A stretch of DNA of 64,000 nt from Lysobacterales bacterium (GTDB lineage: Bacteria > Pseudomonadota > Gammaproteobacteria > Xanthomonadales > Xanthomonadaceae): contig JADCRD010000001.1 in the NCBI GenBank assembly GCA_014946745.1, positions 1,054,001-1,118,000 on the forward strand. Direction: 5' to 3'. The notes under the pieces were generated by a model. That model had not been told where the DNA came from and ran no database searches. It worked only from the letters and a program-made list of their open reading frames with translations. How positions within the stretch are numbered: the first letter of the stretch is position 1; each line of letters starts with the position of its first letter. Positions 53,637 to 63,845 of this stretch are shown here, one piece after another. Both the position numbers and the translations under genes were made by a program.

Positions 53637-54745
53637 GAGAGGGAACCCGTGAAACCGGCCGAGGGGCGCAAAGCCTTCAACCGTGTGGCGGAACCATCGC
53701 TTCGGCCGCGCCGGCGCGGAACGCGCTGACGATGATGCTTGGCGTTCTGCTGTGGCTGTGGGCCGCCGTGGTTCCGGCACAGACCACCGCCTTGGGCCTC
53801 GAGTACGCACAGGTCGACGGCATCTCGCTGCGGCTTGATCTGTTTCGACCGGCTGACGCGCCGGCCGCCGGCGCCCCGGTCGTGCTGTGGGTGCATGGCG
53901 GCGGCTGGTGTTCGGGTGCGCGCGCGCCCTTGCCCGACTATGCCGGAGCGCTGGTGGCGCAGGGTTTCGCGGTCGCTGCGGCTTCCTATCGACTGACCTC
54001 GACCACGCCGAACTGCGCCAACGCGGCCGGCGTCGACTGGCCGCTGCCGCTGCACGATCTGAAGGCCGCGGTGCGCTGGCTCCGGGCGAACTCGGCCGCG
54101 CTGGCGCTCGATCCCTCGCGGCTTGGCATCTGGGGCCAGAGCGCCGGCGCACACCTGGCCCTGGCGCTGGCGTACACCGCCGGCCAAAGCGCCTACGAAG
54201 GCACCGTCGGCAGCTATCTTGGCGTGTCGAGCGCAGTGCAGGCGGTGCTTGGCTACTTTCCGCCCAGCGACCTGATCGAGCTGGGGCCCGACTTCGCGCG
54301 CACGCCGCCCGGGCGACCCGATCTGGTCGCCGTGGTGGACGGGCCGGGACAGCCGCATGCCCACCTGATCGGGTTCGGCGCTGCCGGCGAGGGCATGGGG
54401 CTGATCCGTCAGAACCTCACCAACGCCGTCGCCCCGTGGCCCGCGCGCGTGGCTGCGGCGCGCTCGGCCAGTCCGCTGCATGCGCTGAGCGCGGCCGCAC
54501 CGCCCACCTACCTGCTGCATGGCGCCGCCGACCTGGTGGTGCCGGTGCAGCAGTCGCGGCGCCTGGCGAGTGCGCTCGCCGCGACGGGCGTGCAGCATCA
54601 GTACATCGAAGTCGCCGGCCTCGGCCATGTGCCGCCCTCGGCCGACGACAGCGCGGCGGCCCGGCTGTGGATCGCGGGCGTCCTGCGTTATGCGGTGTTC
54701 GCCGATGGCTTCGAAGCGCCTGCCCTGGTGTCCGCGCCGAGGTGA
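53633..54745 (+). CDS. Exported alpha/beta hydrolase (esterase/lipase-like) with GFE-type tail
   Basis: The product has 370 residues. The oxyanion motif is V-H-G-G-G-W, the nucleophile lies in G-Q-S-A-G, and the Asp and His are probably in G-A-A-D-L-V-V-P and G-L-G-H-V-P. These mark the carboxylesterase/BD-FAE group, which acts on esters. A hydrophobic signal (M-M-L-G-V-L-L-W-L-W) starts at residue 34. The ATG at 53633 overlaps the previous stop as ATGA, so translation may begin there, or at the ATG at 53731 just before the signal. The C-terminus has V-F-A-D-G-F-E-A-P. Confidence 0.88.
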   Translation: MREGTRETGRGAQSLQPCGGTIASAAPARNALTMMLGVLLWLWAAVVPAQTTALGLEYAQVDGISLRLDLFRPADAPAAGAPVVLWVHGGGWCSGARAPLPDYAGALVAQGFAVAAASYRLTSTTPNCANAAGVDWPLPLHDLKAAVRWLRANSAALALDPSRLGIWGQSAGAHLALALAYTAGQSAYEGTVGSYLGVSSAVQAVLGYFPPSDLIELGPDFARTPPGRPDLVAVVDGPGQPHAHLIGFGAAGEGMGLIRQNLTNAVAPWPARVAAARSASPLHALSAAAPPTYLLHGAADLVVPVQQSRRLASALAATGVQHQYIEVAGLGHVPPSADDSAAARLWIAGVLRYAVFADGFEAPALVSAPR

Positions 54746-54796
54746 GCCGGAGGCAGCGGCTATACTCCGCGGCCGTTTCCAAGCGCCCCGCACGCC

Positions 54797-55714
54797 ATGC
54801 CCGCCGAACTTCGCAGCCTTATCGACTTCATCCGCTACGGCGCGACGCGCTTCGGCCAGGCCGGCCTGACTTTCGGGCACAGCTACGACAACGCCTTGGA
54901 CGAGGCCACCCAGCTGGTGCTGCACGCCCTGCATCTGCCGCACGACCTGTCGCCGACCTATGGCTCAGCGCGCCTGACCGCCGAGGAGCGCGAGCTGGTG
55001 CTGAGCCTGTTCGAGCGACGCATTCGCGAGCGCATCCCGGCCTGCTACATCACCGGCGAGGCCTGGTTTGCGCAGCTGGCCTTCAAGACCGATCCGCGCG
55101 CCCTGGTGCCGCGCTCGCCGATTGCCGAGTTGATCGAATTGGGCTTCGAGCCTTGGCTGGGAGGACGCTGGGTGCAGCGCGCGCTCGACCTCTGCACGGG
55201 CTCGGGCTGCATCGGCATCGCCACCGCTGTGCACAACCCGGATTGGCAGGTCGATCTGGTCGACATCAGCGAGGACGCGCTGGATCTGGCCCGCGAGAAC
55301 ATCGCCCGCTTCGAAGTCGGCGAGCGCGTGCGCGCGCTCCGCAGCGACCTGTTTGCCGGGCTGGCAGGTGAGCAGTACGACCTGATCGTCAGCAACCCGC
55401 CGTATGTCACCCACGCCGAGGTCGACGCGCTGCCGGCCGAGTACGCGCACGAGCCCGAGCTGGGTCTGCGTGCCGGTGACGATGGCCTCGACCTCGCGCT
55501 GAAGATCCTGCGCGACGCGCCCGAGCACCTGAGCGAGAACGGCCTGCTGATCGTCGAAGTTGGCGAGAGTGAGCGCGCGCTGGTGCGACTGCTGCCCGAA
55601 GTGCCTTTCGCCTGGGTCGAGTTCAAGGTAGGACAGATGGGCGTTTTCGTCGTCGAGCGCGGCGACCTCGTGGCCCACGCCGCTACGATCCGGGCGCTGG
55701 CGGACGCGCGCTGA
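54797..55714 (+). CDS. prmB: Ribosomal protein uL3 N5-glutamine methyltransferase PrmB
   Basis: The product has 305 residues. It methylates a Gln of ribosomal protein L3 using SAM. The SAM motif is D-L-C-T-G-S-G-C-I-G and the catalytic N-P-P-Y lies at 200-203. An N-terminal helical domain of about 90 residues binds the substrate. The gene order prmB-aroC is common in gammaproteobacteria. Confidence 0.96.
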   Translation: MPAELRSLIDFIRYGATRFGQAGLTFGHSYDNALDEATQLVLHALHLPHDLSPTYGSARLTAEERELVLSLFERRIRERIPACYITGEAWFAQLAFKTDPRALVPRSPIAELIELGFEPWLGGRWVQRALDLCTGSGCIGIATAVHNPDWQVDLVDISEDALDLARENIARFEVGERVRALRSDLFAGLAGEQYDLIVSNPPYVTHAEVDALPAEYAHEPELGLRAGDDGLDLALKILRDAPEHLSENGLLIVEVGESERALVRLLPEVPFAWVEFKVGQMGVFVVERGDLVAHAATIRALADAR

Positions 55715-55734
55715 AGCGCGGGCGCGGAAAGCCC

Positions 55735-56015
55735 ATAGGGTGGGTCTTGACCCACCGGAGCCCCATCCCGCTTCGGTGCTTGCGATCCTGGCGTTCGGCG
55801 GCACGACTCCGCGTCGCTGCAGGTGCTCCCGGCGTTCGGTTGTGGCAGCCACCGGGTCTGAAGTTGCCGTGGATGAGCAGTCTTGCTGTCCATCGGAGAC
55901 ACCGGCGTTCTGGCTCTTCGCTTCACCGGGGCAGGATCGCGGCCACGGTGGGCCAGGGCCCACCCTATCCACACGCGATGACTGCGAAGCACACAAATCG
56001 TGGGTCAACACCCAC
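55735..56015. repeat. Cluster of three REP-like palindromes (BIME-like) between prmB and aroC
   Basis: GGTGGGTC-TT-GACCCACC (55739-55756), GGTGGGCC-AG-GGCCCACC (55947-55964) and GTGGGT-CAAC-ACCCAC (56000-56015). The outer ends ATAGGGTGGG (55735) and CCCACCCTAT (to 55968) are inverted relative to each other, so the block could be a small mobile unit of about 235 bp. No gene is seen in this 315-bp gap. Confidence 0.7.
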
Positions 56016-56029
56016 CTGACGGGGTAGCA

Positions 56030-57130
56030 ATGTCGCACAACACCTTCGGCCACCTGCTGCGCGTCACCACCTTCGGCGAAAGCCACGGCCCCGCCATCGG
56101 CTGCGTGATCGATGGCCTGCCGCCGGGCATCGCGATCGCGCCTGAGGACTTCCGCCACGACATCGAGCGCCGCGCCACCGGCAAGTCGCGCCACACCTCG
56201 CAGCGCCGCGAGGCCGACGAAGTCGAGATCCTGTCCGGCGTGTTCGAAGGGGTCACCACCGGAACCTCGCTGGCGCTGCTGATCCGCAACGTCGATGCGC
56301 GCAGCAAGGACTACGGCAATCTGGTCGACGTGTTCCGTCCGGCGCACGCCGACTACACCTATCTGCAGAAGTACGGCATTCGCGATCACCGTGGCGGCGG
56401 GCGCTCGTCCGCGCGCGAGACTACGGTGCGCGTGGCGGCCGGGGTGATCGCCAAGAGGTGGCTGGCGGATCGCTTCGGCGTGCGCGTGCGCGGCTATGTC
56501 TCGAAGCTGGGGCCGCACGAGCCTGCGCGACTCGACTGGGATGCGGTCGAAGACAATCCCTTCTTCTGGCCCGACGCCGCGTTCGTCCCGGAGCTGGAGG
56601 CCTACATGGACGCCCTGCGCAAGGCCGGCGATTCGGTCGGCGCACGCGTCACCGTGGTCGCCGAGGGCGTGCCGCCCGGCTGGGGCGCGCCCCTGTACGC
56701 GAAGCTCGACGCCGAGCTGGCCTCGGCGTTGATGGGCATCAATGCGGTCAAGGGCGTGGAGATCGGCGACGGGATGGCCGCGGCCGGCCAGCGTGGCACC
56801 GAGCATCGCGACGAGATGACGCCCGAGGGTTTTCTGAGCAATCACGCCGGCGGCGTGCTCGGCGGCATCAGCACGGGCCAGGACCTGATCTGCCATCTGG
56901 CCCTCAAGCCCACTTCCAGCCTGCGCCTGCCGGGTCGCAGTGTGGATCGACACGGCAAGGCTGCTGAGGTCGTGACCCACGGGCGCCACGATCCCTGCGT
57001 GGGCATCCGCGCCACCCCGATCGCCGAGGCCATGGTGGCGCTGGTGCTGATGGACCAGGCGCTGCTGCATCGTGCGCAGTGCGGCGACGTGGTCGCGCCG
57101 CCGCGGGTGCCCGGACGCGTTGTCGAGTAG
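56030..57130 (+). CDS. aroC: Chorismate synthase
   Basis: The product has 366 residues. It converts EPSP to chorismate with reduced FMN, the last step of the shikimate pathway. Signature motifs are G-E-S-H-G-P-A-I-G near the start, the Arg-rich R-R-A-T-G-K-S-R and [14 protein letters not shown] chose the ATG at 56030 ([12 protein letters not shown]), which is the usual start; an in-frame start 30 bases upstream lies in the repeat region. The ribosome binding site is weak (GGGG). Confidence 0.97.
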   Translation: MSHNTFGHLLRVTTFGESHGPAIGCVIDGLPPGIAIAPEDFRHDIERRATGKSRHTSQRREADEVEILSGVFEGVTTGTSLALLIRNVDARSKDYGNLVDVFRPAHADYTYLQKYGIRDHRGGGRSSARETTVRVAAGVIAKRWLADRFGVRVRGYVSKLGPHEPARLDWDAVEDNPFFWPDAAFVPELEAYMDALRKAGDSVGARVTVVAEGVPPGWGAPLYAKLDAELASALMGINAVKGVEIGDGMAAAGQRGTEHRDEMTPEGFLSNHAGGVLGGISTGQDLICHLALKPTSSLRLPGRSVDRHGKAAEVVTHGRHDPCVGIRATPIAEAMVALVLMDQALLHRAQCGDVVAPPRVPGRVVE

Positions 57131-57277
57131 CCGCCGGAGCGCGCCTCAGGCGCCCGCATTTGCCCGGGATTCGTCAGCCGGCCACATGAACATCTGGCAG
57201 CGCGGCGCCTGCCGCGTTGAATCGCATGTCGCGCGCGCTAGAGTGCGCGGCCTGCACCACCACACCTCCCCCATGGA

Positions 57278-58306
57278 ATGCCCTCGATGTCCAAGCCCTT
57301 GAAGATCGCAATGGTCGGCGCTACCGGTGCCGTAGGTGAGACCCTTCTGGAGATCCTGGCCGAGCGCAAATTCCCGTTCACCGAGCTGATCCCGCTGGCT
57401 TCGGAGCGCTCGGCCGGTGATCTGGTCCGCTGCGGCGAACGCAGCTACACGGTGCGCGACCTTGCGAGCTTCGATTTTGCCGGCGTCGACATCGCCTTCT
57501 TCTCGGCCGGCGGCAGCGTCTCCGCCGAACACGCGCCGCGCGCGGCCGCAGCCGGCGCCGTGGTGATCGACAACACCTCGCACTTCCGTCGCGAAGCCGA
57601 TGTGCCTCTGGTGGTGAGCGAGGTCAATCCCGAGGCGATCGCCAACCGCCCGCGCGGCATCATCGCCAACCCCAACTGCTCGACCATGCAGATGCTGGTG
57701 GCGCTGGCGCCCATCCACCGCGCCTACGGCATCACCCGCATCAACGTCGCGACCTATCAGTCGGTCTCGGGCGCAGGCCGCTCGGCGCTGGAAGAGCTGG
57801 GCAAGCAGACCGCGGCCATGCTCGCGTTCCAGGACCCGAATCCGCAGCGCTTCCCGGTGCAGATCGCCTTCAACCTGATTCCGCACATCGACGACTTCCT
57901 GGACAACGGCTACACCAAGGAAGAAATGAAGCTGGTCTGGGAGACGCGGAAGATCCTCGGCGACGACAGCATCGAGGTGAACCCGACGGCGGTGCGGGTG
58001 CCGGTGTTCTTCGGTCATTCCGAGGCGGTGCACATCGAGACCCGCGAAAAGGTCACGGCCGAGGCCGCCCGCGCCCTGCTGGAGCAGAGCCCCGGCGTGG
58101 TGGTGGTCGACGAGCGCGCCAAGGGCGGCTACCCGACGCCCGTGACCCATGCCGCCGGCAAGGACCCTGTTTTCGTCGGCCGAATCCGAGAGGACATCAG
58201 CCATCCGCGCGGTCTGAACCTGTGGATCGTCGCCGACAACATCCGCAAGGGCGCGGCGCTGAATGCGGTGCAGATCGCCGAGCTGCTGCTGGCTGAACGC
58301 GGCTGA
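57278..58306 (+). CDS. asd: Aspartate-semialdehyde dehydrogenase
   Basis: The product has 342 residues. It reduces aspartyl phosphate to aspartate semialdehyde with NADPH, for lysine, threonine, methionine and diaminopimelate. The NADP loop is G-A-T-G-A-V-G, the catalytic Cys134 lies in N-P-N-C-S-T and the active-site His probably in V-F-F-G-H-S. An ATG three codons downstream (57287, MSKPLKIAMVG) is the likelier true start. No clear ribosome binding site is seen. Confidence 0.97.
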   Translation: MPSMSKPLKIAMVGATGAVGETLLEILAERKFPFTELIPLASERSAGDLVRCGERSYTVRDLASFDFAGVDIAFFSAGGSVSAEHAPRAAAAGAVVIDNTSHFRREADVPLVVSEVNPEAIANRPRGIIANPNCSTMQMLVALAPIHRAYGITRINVATYQSVSGAGRSALEELGKQTAAMLAFQDPNPQRFPVQIAFNLIPHIDDFLDNGYTKEEMKLVWETRKILGDDSIEVNPTAVRVPVFFGHSEAVHIETREKVTAEAARALLEQSPGVVVVDERAKGGYPTPVTHAAGKDPVFVGRIREDISHPRGLNLWIVADNIRKGAALNAVQIAELLLAERG

Positions 58307-58383
58307 TCGAGGGGCGCGAGGCTCGCGTCGAAGCCTCTCGGCTGAACCGATGTCAAGAAATGTGATTGCGCTCACCCTCAGGT

Positions 58384-58408
58384 CCGCGCTGGTGCCCTGC
58401 CAGCGCGG
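58384..58408 (+). terminator. Hairpin after asd
   Basis: CCGCGCTGG, 7-base loop, CCAGCGCGG, followed by CCTTAATTGTT. A 9-bp stem with a weak T-rich tail, 77 bp after the asd stop. Confidence 0.55.
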
Positions 58409-58417
58409 CCTTAATTG

Positions 58418-58446
58418 TTGGTGAAATGTCACCGTTGACCTATAGT
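58418..58446 (+). promoter_or_regulatory. Possible fimV promoter
   Basis: TTGGTG (58418-58423) and TATAGT (58441-58446) with a 17-bp spacer. The -35 box is poor. The remaining bases to the fimV start (58447-58601) hold nothing else that I recognise. Confidence 0.3.
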
Positions 58447-58601
58447 TAGCGCGCCGTTGTCATGTCGTTTCTAGGATTGGTCCGTTGAGCCGTGGTACAG
58501 GCGGGGCGGACCAGGGCCGTGCGGAGGGGTTGCACACGCAGCCGGCGCACGGCCAAAAGCGGCCATCACCAGACATCCGCCGCGGATGGGGGACAGAGTT
58601 A

Positions 58602-60959
58602 ATGAACAAGATGCTCAGACTGCCGGTTGCGCTTGCTTTCGCCCTCGGTGCCTCCAATGCCTTCGCCCTTGGCCTGGGCCAAGTGCAGGTCAAGTCCAGC
58701 CTGAATCAGCCGCTGCTGGCGGAGATTCCCGTCCTGGAGAACGCTCCCGGCGAAGCCGCGGACCTTCAGATCCGTCTCGCATCCTCCGAAGCCTTCGCGC
58801 GTATCGGTCTTGAACGACCGAGCGCCTCGCTGCTGACCTCGCTCACTTTCGAGGTCGTGCAGGGCGACGGCGGTAAGCCGATCGTCCGCATCACTTCTCC
58901 GAATCGGGTCACCGATCCCTTCGTGAGCCTGCTGATCGAGGCGGAATGGGCGCGCGGCAAGCTGCTGCGTGAATACACCCTGCTGCTGGATCCGCCGGTC
59001 GCAGTGCCCTCGCGCGCAACGCCCTCCGAAACCCAGGCCCTGCCGCAAGGGGATGTGCGCCCGGCGCCGTCCGAATCGCTGGCGACGCCGCCGCCGATGG
59101 CCACTCCGCGCCCAGCGGCTGCTGCCGCGGCGCCGACCTACGCTCCGGGTGAGAGTTACGGGCCGGTCAATTCAGGCGACTCGCTGTGGAAGATCGCCAG
59201 CCAGTCGATCCCCGACAGTTCGGTCAACATCAACCAGATGATGGTGGCCATCCAGCGCGCCAACCCGGATGCCTTTGTCGGCGGCAACATCAATCGCCTG
59301 CGAACGGGTGCGGTGCTGCGCATCCCCTCGCGTGAGGAGATCAGCGCGATCGGCGCCCGCGAGGCCGCGCAGCTGGTCCGCGATCAGACCTCGGACGAGA
59401 CGGCCCTGCAGCCGATCGAAACCGACAGCAGCCCCATCGCCTCGCCGGCGGCGCCCGCTGCATCCGCCGACTCGCGCCTGGCGATCGTGCCGCCGCGCGG
59501 CGAGCAGCCTGCGGCCGCCGCGCAGACCGGCGCCGTGGCCGGCGGTGACGGCGCGGAGCTGCGTGCCGATCTGGCCCGCGCGCGCGAGCAGGGCGAGGCC
59601 TTGAGCCAGGAGAACACCGAGCTCAAGGCCCGCGTGCAGGAGTTGGAGAAGATCCGCGGCGACAGCGAGCGTCTTCTCGAGCTTCGCAACAGCGAACTGC
59701 AGGCGCTCCAGCAGCGTCTGGCGGAAATCGAAGCGCAGCAGGCGGCTGCGGCGACGGCGGCGAGCGCCACCTCGGAGGCTGGCGCTCCAACGCCCGAAGT
59801 CGAGGCGCCGGCAGCGTCAGCGGAGGACCCCGCAGCGCCGGTCGTCGATCCTGCGGCCGCGCCCGAAGCACCCACCAGCGAGACGCCGCCCGCGGACACC
59901 GCGGAAGCGCCTGCCGAGACGCCTGCGCCGGCAGAACCGACGGAGGAGGCCGCGTCCTCGGCTGCCGCGTCTGAGCCTGCGGTGCCCGCGACCACTGAGG
60001 CGCCCGCCGAGACGAGCAGCAGCGAGAACCTGCCGCCGCGTCCGCCGCGCCAGGAGTGGTATCAGAACCCCCTGCTGCTCGGCGGCGGTGGCGCACTGCT
60101 CATCGGTCTGCTGGCCCTGCTCGGTCTGCGCGGACGCGGCAAGAAGAAGGCCGCAGCGGTGGCAGCGGCGGCGCCGTCGCGCTTTGACGGGGCCGACTTC
60201 GGCGTGCCGGCTGCGAGCAGCAGCGCCGCCTCCGGCTTCGACGAGCACGAAGATGCCGAAGAGCGCGAGCTGCTGGACCGCGTTGCCGAGCAGCCCGACG
60301 ATCTCGAGCGCCATATCGATCTCGTTCGCCATTACTTCGGCATCAACGATCCCGCGCGCTTCGAGGGTGCGGTAGAGGCCATGTACGCCCAGGTCTATGA
60401 CCCCGACGATGCCAACTGGCAGCAGGCGCTGCAGATGGGTCGGGAGCTGCTGCCCGACCACCCGCTGTTCATGGATCTGCCCGCGCAGGATGCGCCGGTC
60501 AGCGCCTGGGAGCCGGCCGCTCCGGCTGCCGCGCCGACGCCGAGCTTCCAGACGCCGAGCTACCGCGTGGACAGCGGGTTCGCGACTCCGGCGCGTACGG
60601 TCGACGAGGAGCCCGAGTTCCGCATCGATCTTTCGGAGCCCGAACTGGTGGTGCCGGAGATCGAACGCCTCGGCGCGGCCCAGAGTCAGGAGCCCCTGCA
60701 GTCCTTCGAGTTCAACCTTGAGCCGACGCCGGCCAAGGCGGCCAACGCAGCTGCAGCGCCGCAGTCCTCTTCGGCGCAGGATGATGCCCAGCTCAGCGCC
60801 GACGCCATCGAAGCCGCCGCGACCAAGCTCGAGCTGGCTCGCGCTTACCTCGACATGGGCGACGTCGAAGGTGCGCGCGGCATGCTGGAGGAAGTCACCC
60901 AGGAAGGCACCGCCGATCAGCGCCAGGACGCCCGTCGCCTGCTCGACGAGATTCGCTGA
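58602..60959 (+). CDS. fimV: FimV-like pilus assembly / polar hub protein
   Basis: The product has 785 residues. Signal peptide 1-22, then a FimV N-terminal beta domain with [13 protein letters not shown] (about 23-135). A LysM peptidoglycan-binding domain follows (about 187-245), then a coiled coil (about 325-385). A Pro/Ala/Glu-rich stretch leads to a membrane helix (about 493-512). The cytoplasmic part is acidic and ends in a TPR-like motif ([12 protein letters not shown]) of the FimV C-terminus. FimV organises type IV pili and twitching at the cell pole. The ATG at 58602 was chosen for the signal peptide; the frame is open 39 codons upstream. Confidence 0.95.
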   Translation: MNKMLRLPVALAFALGASNAFALGLGQVQVKSSLNQPLLAEIPVLENAPGEAADLQIRLASSEAFARIGLERPSASLLTSLTFEVVQGDGGKPIVRITSPNRVTDPFVSLLIEAEWARGKLLREYTLLLDPPVAVPSRATPSETQALPQGDVRPAPSESLATPPPMATPRPAAAAAAPTYAPGESYGPVNSGDSLWKIASQSIPDSSVNINQMMVAIQRANPDAFVGGNINRLRTGAVLRIPSREEISAIGAREAAQLVRDQTSDETALQPIETDSSPIASPAAPAASADSRLAIVPPRGEQPAAAAQTGAVAGGDGAELRADLARAREQGEALSQENTELKARVQELEKIRGDSERLLELRNSELQALQQRLAEIEAQQAAAATAASATSEAGAPTPEVEAPAASAEDPAAPVVDPAAAPEAPTSETPPADTAEAPAETPAPAEPTEEAASSAAASEPAVPATTEAPAETSSSENLPPRPPRQEWYQNPLLLGGGGALLIGLLALLGLRGRGKKKAAAVAAAAPSRFDGADFGVPAASSSAASGFDEHEDAEERELLDRVAEQPDDLERHIDLVRHYFGINDPARFEGAVEAMYAQVYDPDDANWQQALQMGRELLPDHPLFMDLPAQDAPVSAWEPAAPAAAPTPSFQTPSYRVDSGFATPARTVDEEPEFRIDLSEPELVVPEIERLGAAQSQEPLQSFEFNLEPTPAKAANAAAAPQSSSAQDDAQLSADAIEAAATKLELARAYLDMGDVEGARGMLEEVTQEGTADQRQDARRLLDEIR

Positions 60960-61086
60960 TCGCTCCAAGGCAGCGATTGAACAGGGGCCGGCTTGCCGGC
61001 CCTTGTTCGTTTTCGGGCGCGGAACTGCGCGGACGTCGCCCCAGCCCTTACCCTGTGCGCGCCCTGTGTTCCCGAGCCCACCGGCT

Positions 61087-61911
61087 TTGAATCCCCAATC
61101 CCCAATCCCCAATCCCGAAGCGCCGCCCAGCACCCGCTACGCCGCCGCGGTGGAATACGACGGCGGCGCTTTCCTCGGCTGGCAGCGGCTGTCGCACGGG
61201 CGCACCGTGCAGGCCTCGGTTGAAGAGGCGCTGAGCTATGTCTGCGACACGCCGGTGGAAGTCACCTGCGCCGGCCGTACCGACAGCGGCGTCCACGGCC
61301 GCGGCCAGATCATCCACTTCGACATCGCCGTCGAGCGCAGCGCGCGCGCGCTGATGATGGGCACGACCTCACGCTTGCCCTCGGCCGCGGCCCTGCTGTG
61401 GGTGCAGCCGGTGGCGGCTGACTTCCACGCCCGCTACTCGGCGCTGGCGCGACGCTACCGCTACCGCATCCTCAATAGGCCGGTGCGGCCGGCGCTGGAT
61501 CGCCAGCAGGCCGCCTGGGAGCGGCTGCCGCTCGATGCGGAGGCCATGCATCGCGCCGCCCAGGCCCTGGTTGGCGAGCACGACTTCAGCGCCTTCCGCA
61601 CTGTCGCCTGCCAGGCCAAGCACCCGAACCGCCATCTGCACCGCATCGAAGTCACGCGCGCAGGCCCGTGGGTGGAGATCCGCGTGCAGGCCAATGCCTT
61701 TCTGCACCACATGGTGCGCAACATCGTCGGCAGCCTGCTGCCGATCGGCCGCGGCGAGAAGCCCGAGGCCTGGCTGGCCGAGCTGCTCGCCGGTCGCGAT
61801 CGCAGCGTGGCCGGGCCGACAGCGGTGCCGCAGGGCCTGGTGTTCGAGGGTCCGCTCTACCCCGCGCGCTTCGCGCTACCGCCAGAATTCACATGGTCGG
61901 ATCTGTCCTGA
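61087..61911 (+). CDS. truA: tRNA pseudouridine synthase A (non-ATG start in a repeat)
   Basis: The product has about 274 residues. It makes pseudouridine at positions 38-40 of tRNA anticodon arms. The catalytic Asp lies in [11 protein letters not shown]. Other motifs are D-F-H-A-R-Y-S-A and [10 protein letters not shown]. There is no ATG near the conserved start [11 protein letters not shown]. The only nearby in-frame starts are a TTG at 61087 and a GTG at 61066, and neither has a clear ribosome binding site. The N-terminal residues N-P-Q-S-P-I-P-N-P are encoded by a heptamer array. Start position is uncertain; the identity of the gene is not. Confidence 0.93.
   Translation: MNPQSPIPNPEAPPSTRYAAAVEYDGGAFLGWQRLSHGRTVQASVEEALSYVCDTPVEVTCAGRTDSGVHGRGQIIHFDIAVERSARALMMGTTSRLPSAAALLWVQPVAADFHARYSALARRYRYRILNRPVRPALDRQQAAWERLPLDAEAMHRAAQALVGEHDFSAFRTVACQAKHPNRHLHRIEVTRAGPWVEIRVQANAFLHHMVRNIVGSLLPIGRGEKPEAWLAELLAGRDRSVAGPTAVPQGLVFEGPLYPARFALPPEFTWSDLS
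61089..61116 (-). repeat. Heptamer array, 4 copies, at the 5' end of truA
   Basis: GAATCCC followed by three CAATCCC on the plus strand. It directly precedes, or lies within, the first codons of truA, so the start of the protein is repeat-derived unless translation begins elsewhere. Confidence 0.88.
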
Positions 61912-61974
61912 CAGACAGCTTCGATGCGCGCTCTTGACGTGTCAGCGCGCGCGATGCTCCACACTACGCGCCTG

Positions 61975-62628
61975 ATGACCGCATCGATCCGACAGCGCAC
62001 GCGCATCAAGTTCTGCGGCATGAAACGGGCCGACGACATCCGTGCCGCCGTGCAGCTCGGGGTGGATGCGGTGGGCCTGATTGTTGTGCCGGGTACGAAG
62101 CGCGGCCTCGCCATCGAAGAGGCTGTGGCCCTGCGTCGCGAAGTGCCTGCGCTGGCGACGGCTGTGCTGCTGTTGATGGATGCCGAGCCCGACTTCGCGC
62201 GCGCTGCTGTCGAGGCGGTCCAGCCCGATTTATTGCAGTTCCACGGCGGCGAGGATCCGGCGCTCTGCGCCAGCCTCGGGCGGCCGTGGATCAAGGCGGT
62301 GCCGATGGGCAGTGTCGACGATCCGCTGGCGTACCAGCGCCGCTATGCAGGCGCTGCTGGCTTCGTGTTCGACAGCCACGGCGCGGGCGGGCAGGGCGGC
62401 AGCGGCCATGCCTTCGATTGGGCGCGGCTGCCGGCAGAGCGGCTGGCACCGCTGCTGCTGGCGGGCGGACTGACGCCGGACAACGTGTTCGAGGCCGTGT
62501 GCGCGGTGCGCCCGCATGCGGTGGATGTATCCAGTGGTATCGAGGCTGCGCCGGGCGAGAAGAGCCTCGCGCGCATGCAGGCATTTGTCAGCGAGGTGGA
62601 ACGTGCAGACCGCGGCCAAGCGAATTGA
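61975..62628 (+). CDS. trpF: Phosphoribosylanthranilate isomerase
   Basis: The product has 217 residues. It isomerises PRA to CdRP in tryptophan synthesis. The catalytic Cys lies in I-K-F-C-G-M and the Asp in F-V-F-D-S-H; the phosphate-binding loops are L-L-A-G-G-L and V-D-V-S-S-G-I-E. I chose the ATG at 61975 ([17 protein letters not shown]); the frame extends 17 codons further. Confidence 0.97.
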   Translation: MTASIRQRTRIKFCGMKRADDIRAAVQLGVDAVGLIVVPGTKRGLAIEEAVALRREVPALATAVLLLMDAEPDFARAAVEAVQPDLLQFHGGEDPALCASLGRPWIKAVPMGSVDDPLAYQRRYAGAAGFVFDSHGAGGQGGSGHAFDWARLPAERLAPLLLAGGLTPDNVFEAVCAVRPHAVDVSSGIEAAPGEKSLARMQAFVSEVERADRGQAN

Positions 62629-63841
62629 ACCCATCGAAGTCAGCGACTTCTCCCAGTACCCCGACTCCCGCGGCCATTTCGGCCAGTTCGGCGGCAGCTT
62701 CGTCAGCGAGACCCTGATCGAACCTCTGCGCGAGCTGGAAGCCGCCTACGAGCGTTACCGCAAGGATCCGCAGTTCATCGCCGAGCTCGAGTACGACCTC
62801 AAGCACTACGTCGGCCGGCCGTCGCCGATCTACTTTGCCGAGCGCCTGACCGCGCATGTCGGCGGAGCGAAGATCCTGCTGAAGCGCGAAGACCTGAACC
62901 ATACCGGCGCGCACAAGATCAACAACACCATCGGCCAGGCCATGCTGGCCAAGCGCATGGGCAAGACCCGCATCATCGCCGAGACCGGCGCTGGCCAGCA
63001 CGGCGTGGCCTCGGCGACGGTGGCCGCGCGGCTGGGGCTGAAGTGCGTGGTCTACATGGGCGCCACCGACATCGAGCGCCAGGCCATCAACGTGTTCCGT
63101 ATGAAGCTGCTGGGCGCCGAAGTGGTCGGTGTGACCTCGGGCTCCAAGACCCTGAAGGACGCGCTCAACGAGGCCATGCGCGACTGGGTCAGCAACGTGC
63201 ACGACACTTTCTACATCATCGGCACGGTGGCGGGCCCAAGCCCGTATCCGCGCATGGTCCGCGACTTCAACGCCGTGGTCGGCCGCGAGTCGCGCGCGCA
63301 GATGCTGGAGCAGTACGGCCGCCTGCCGGATGCGCTGGTCGCCTGCGTCGGCGGCGGCAGCAATGCGATCGGCCTGTTTCATCCCTTCCTGAACGATCGC
63401 GAGGTGCGGATCTTCGGCGCCGAAGCCGCGGGTGACGGCATCGAGACCGGTCGCCACTCCGCCTCACTGGCTGCGGGCCGCCCCGGCGTGCTGCACGGCA
63501 ACCGCACGTATCTGCTGTGCGACGACGACGGCCAGATCATCGAGACCCACTCGATCTCGGCCGGCCTCGACTACCCCGGCGTCGGCCCTGAGCACGCCTT
63601 CCTCAAGGACAGTCAGCGCGCCGAGTACGAGGGCATCACCGACACCGAGTGCATGGAGGCCTTCCATCTGTTGGCCCGCACCGAGGGCATCCTCGCAGCG
63701 CTGGAGTCCAGCCACGCGATCGCACTGGCGATCAAGAAGGCGAAGCAGATGCCGAAGGACGCCCTGATCCTCTGCAACCTCTCGGGTCGCGGCGACAAGG
63801 ACATGTACACGATCGCCAAGCGGGAAGGCATCAGCCTGTAG
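62603..63841 (+). CDS. trpB: Tryptophan synthase beta chain
   Basis: The product has 412 residues. It joins indole and serine to make tryptophan, using PLP bound to Lys105 (H-T-G-A-H-K-I-N-N). The PLP phosphate loop is G-G-G-S-N-A and the substrate loop E-T-G-A-G-Q-H-G. The start is a GTG at 62603 with GAGGTGG just upstream, inside the end of trpF, so the two genes overlap by 26 bases and are translationally coupled. trpA is expected downstream but lies outside the window. Confidence 0.97.
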   Translation: MQTAAKRIEPIEVSDFSQYPDSRGHFGQFGGSFVSETLIEPLRELEAAYERYRKDPQFIAELEYDLKHYVGRPSPIYFAERLTAHVGGAKILLKREDLNHTGAHKINNTIGQAMLAKRMGKTRIIAETGAGQHGVASATVAARLGLKCVVYMGATDIERQAINVFRMKLLGAEVVGVTSGSKTLKDALNEAMRDWVSNVHDTFYIIGTVAGPSPYPRMVRDFNAVVGRESRAQMLEQYGRLPDALVACVGGGSNAIGLFHPFLNDREVRIFGAEAAGDGIETGRHSASLAAGRPGVLHGNRTYLLCDDDGQIIETHSISAGLDYPGVGPEHAFLKDSQRAEYEGITDTECMEAFHLLARTEGILAALESSHAIALAIKKAKQMPKDALILCNLSGRGDKDMYTIAKREGISL

Positions 63842-63845
63842 GGCC

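Noticed and set aside
61912-61974. Attenuator or leader before trpF
   Set aside because: Only 63 bp separate truA and trpF; no Trp-codon leader and no terminator hairpin were seen.
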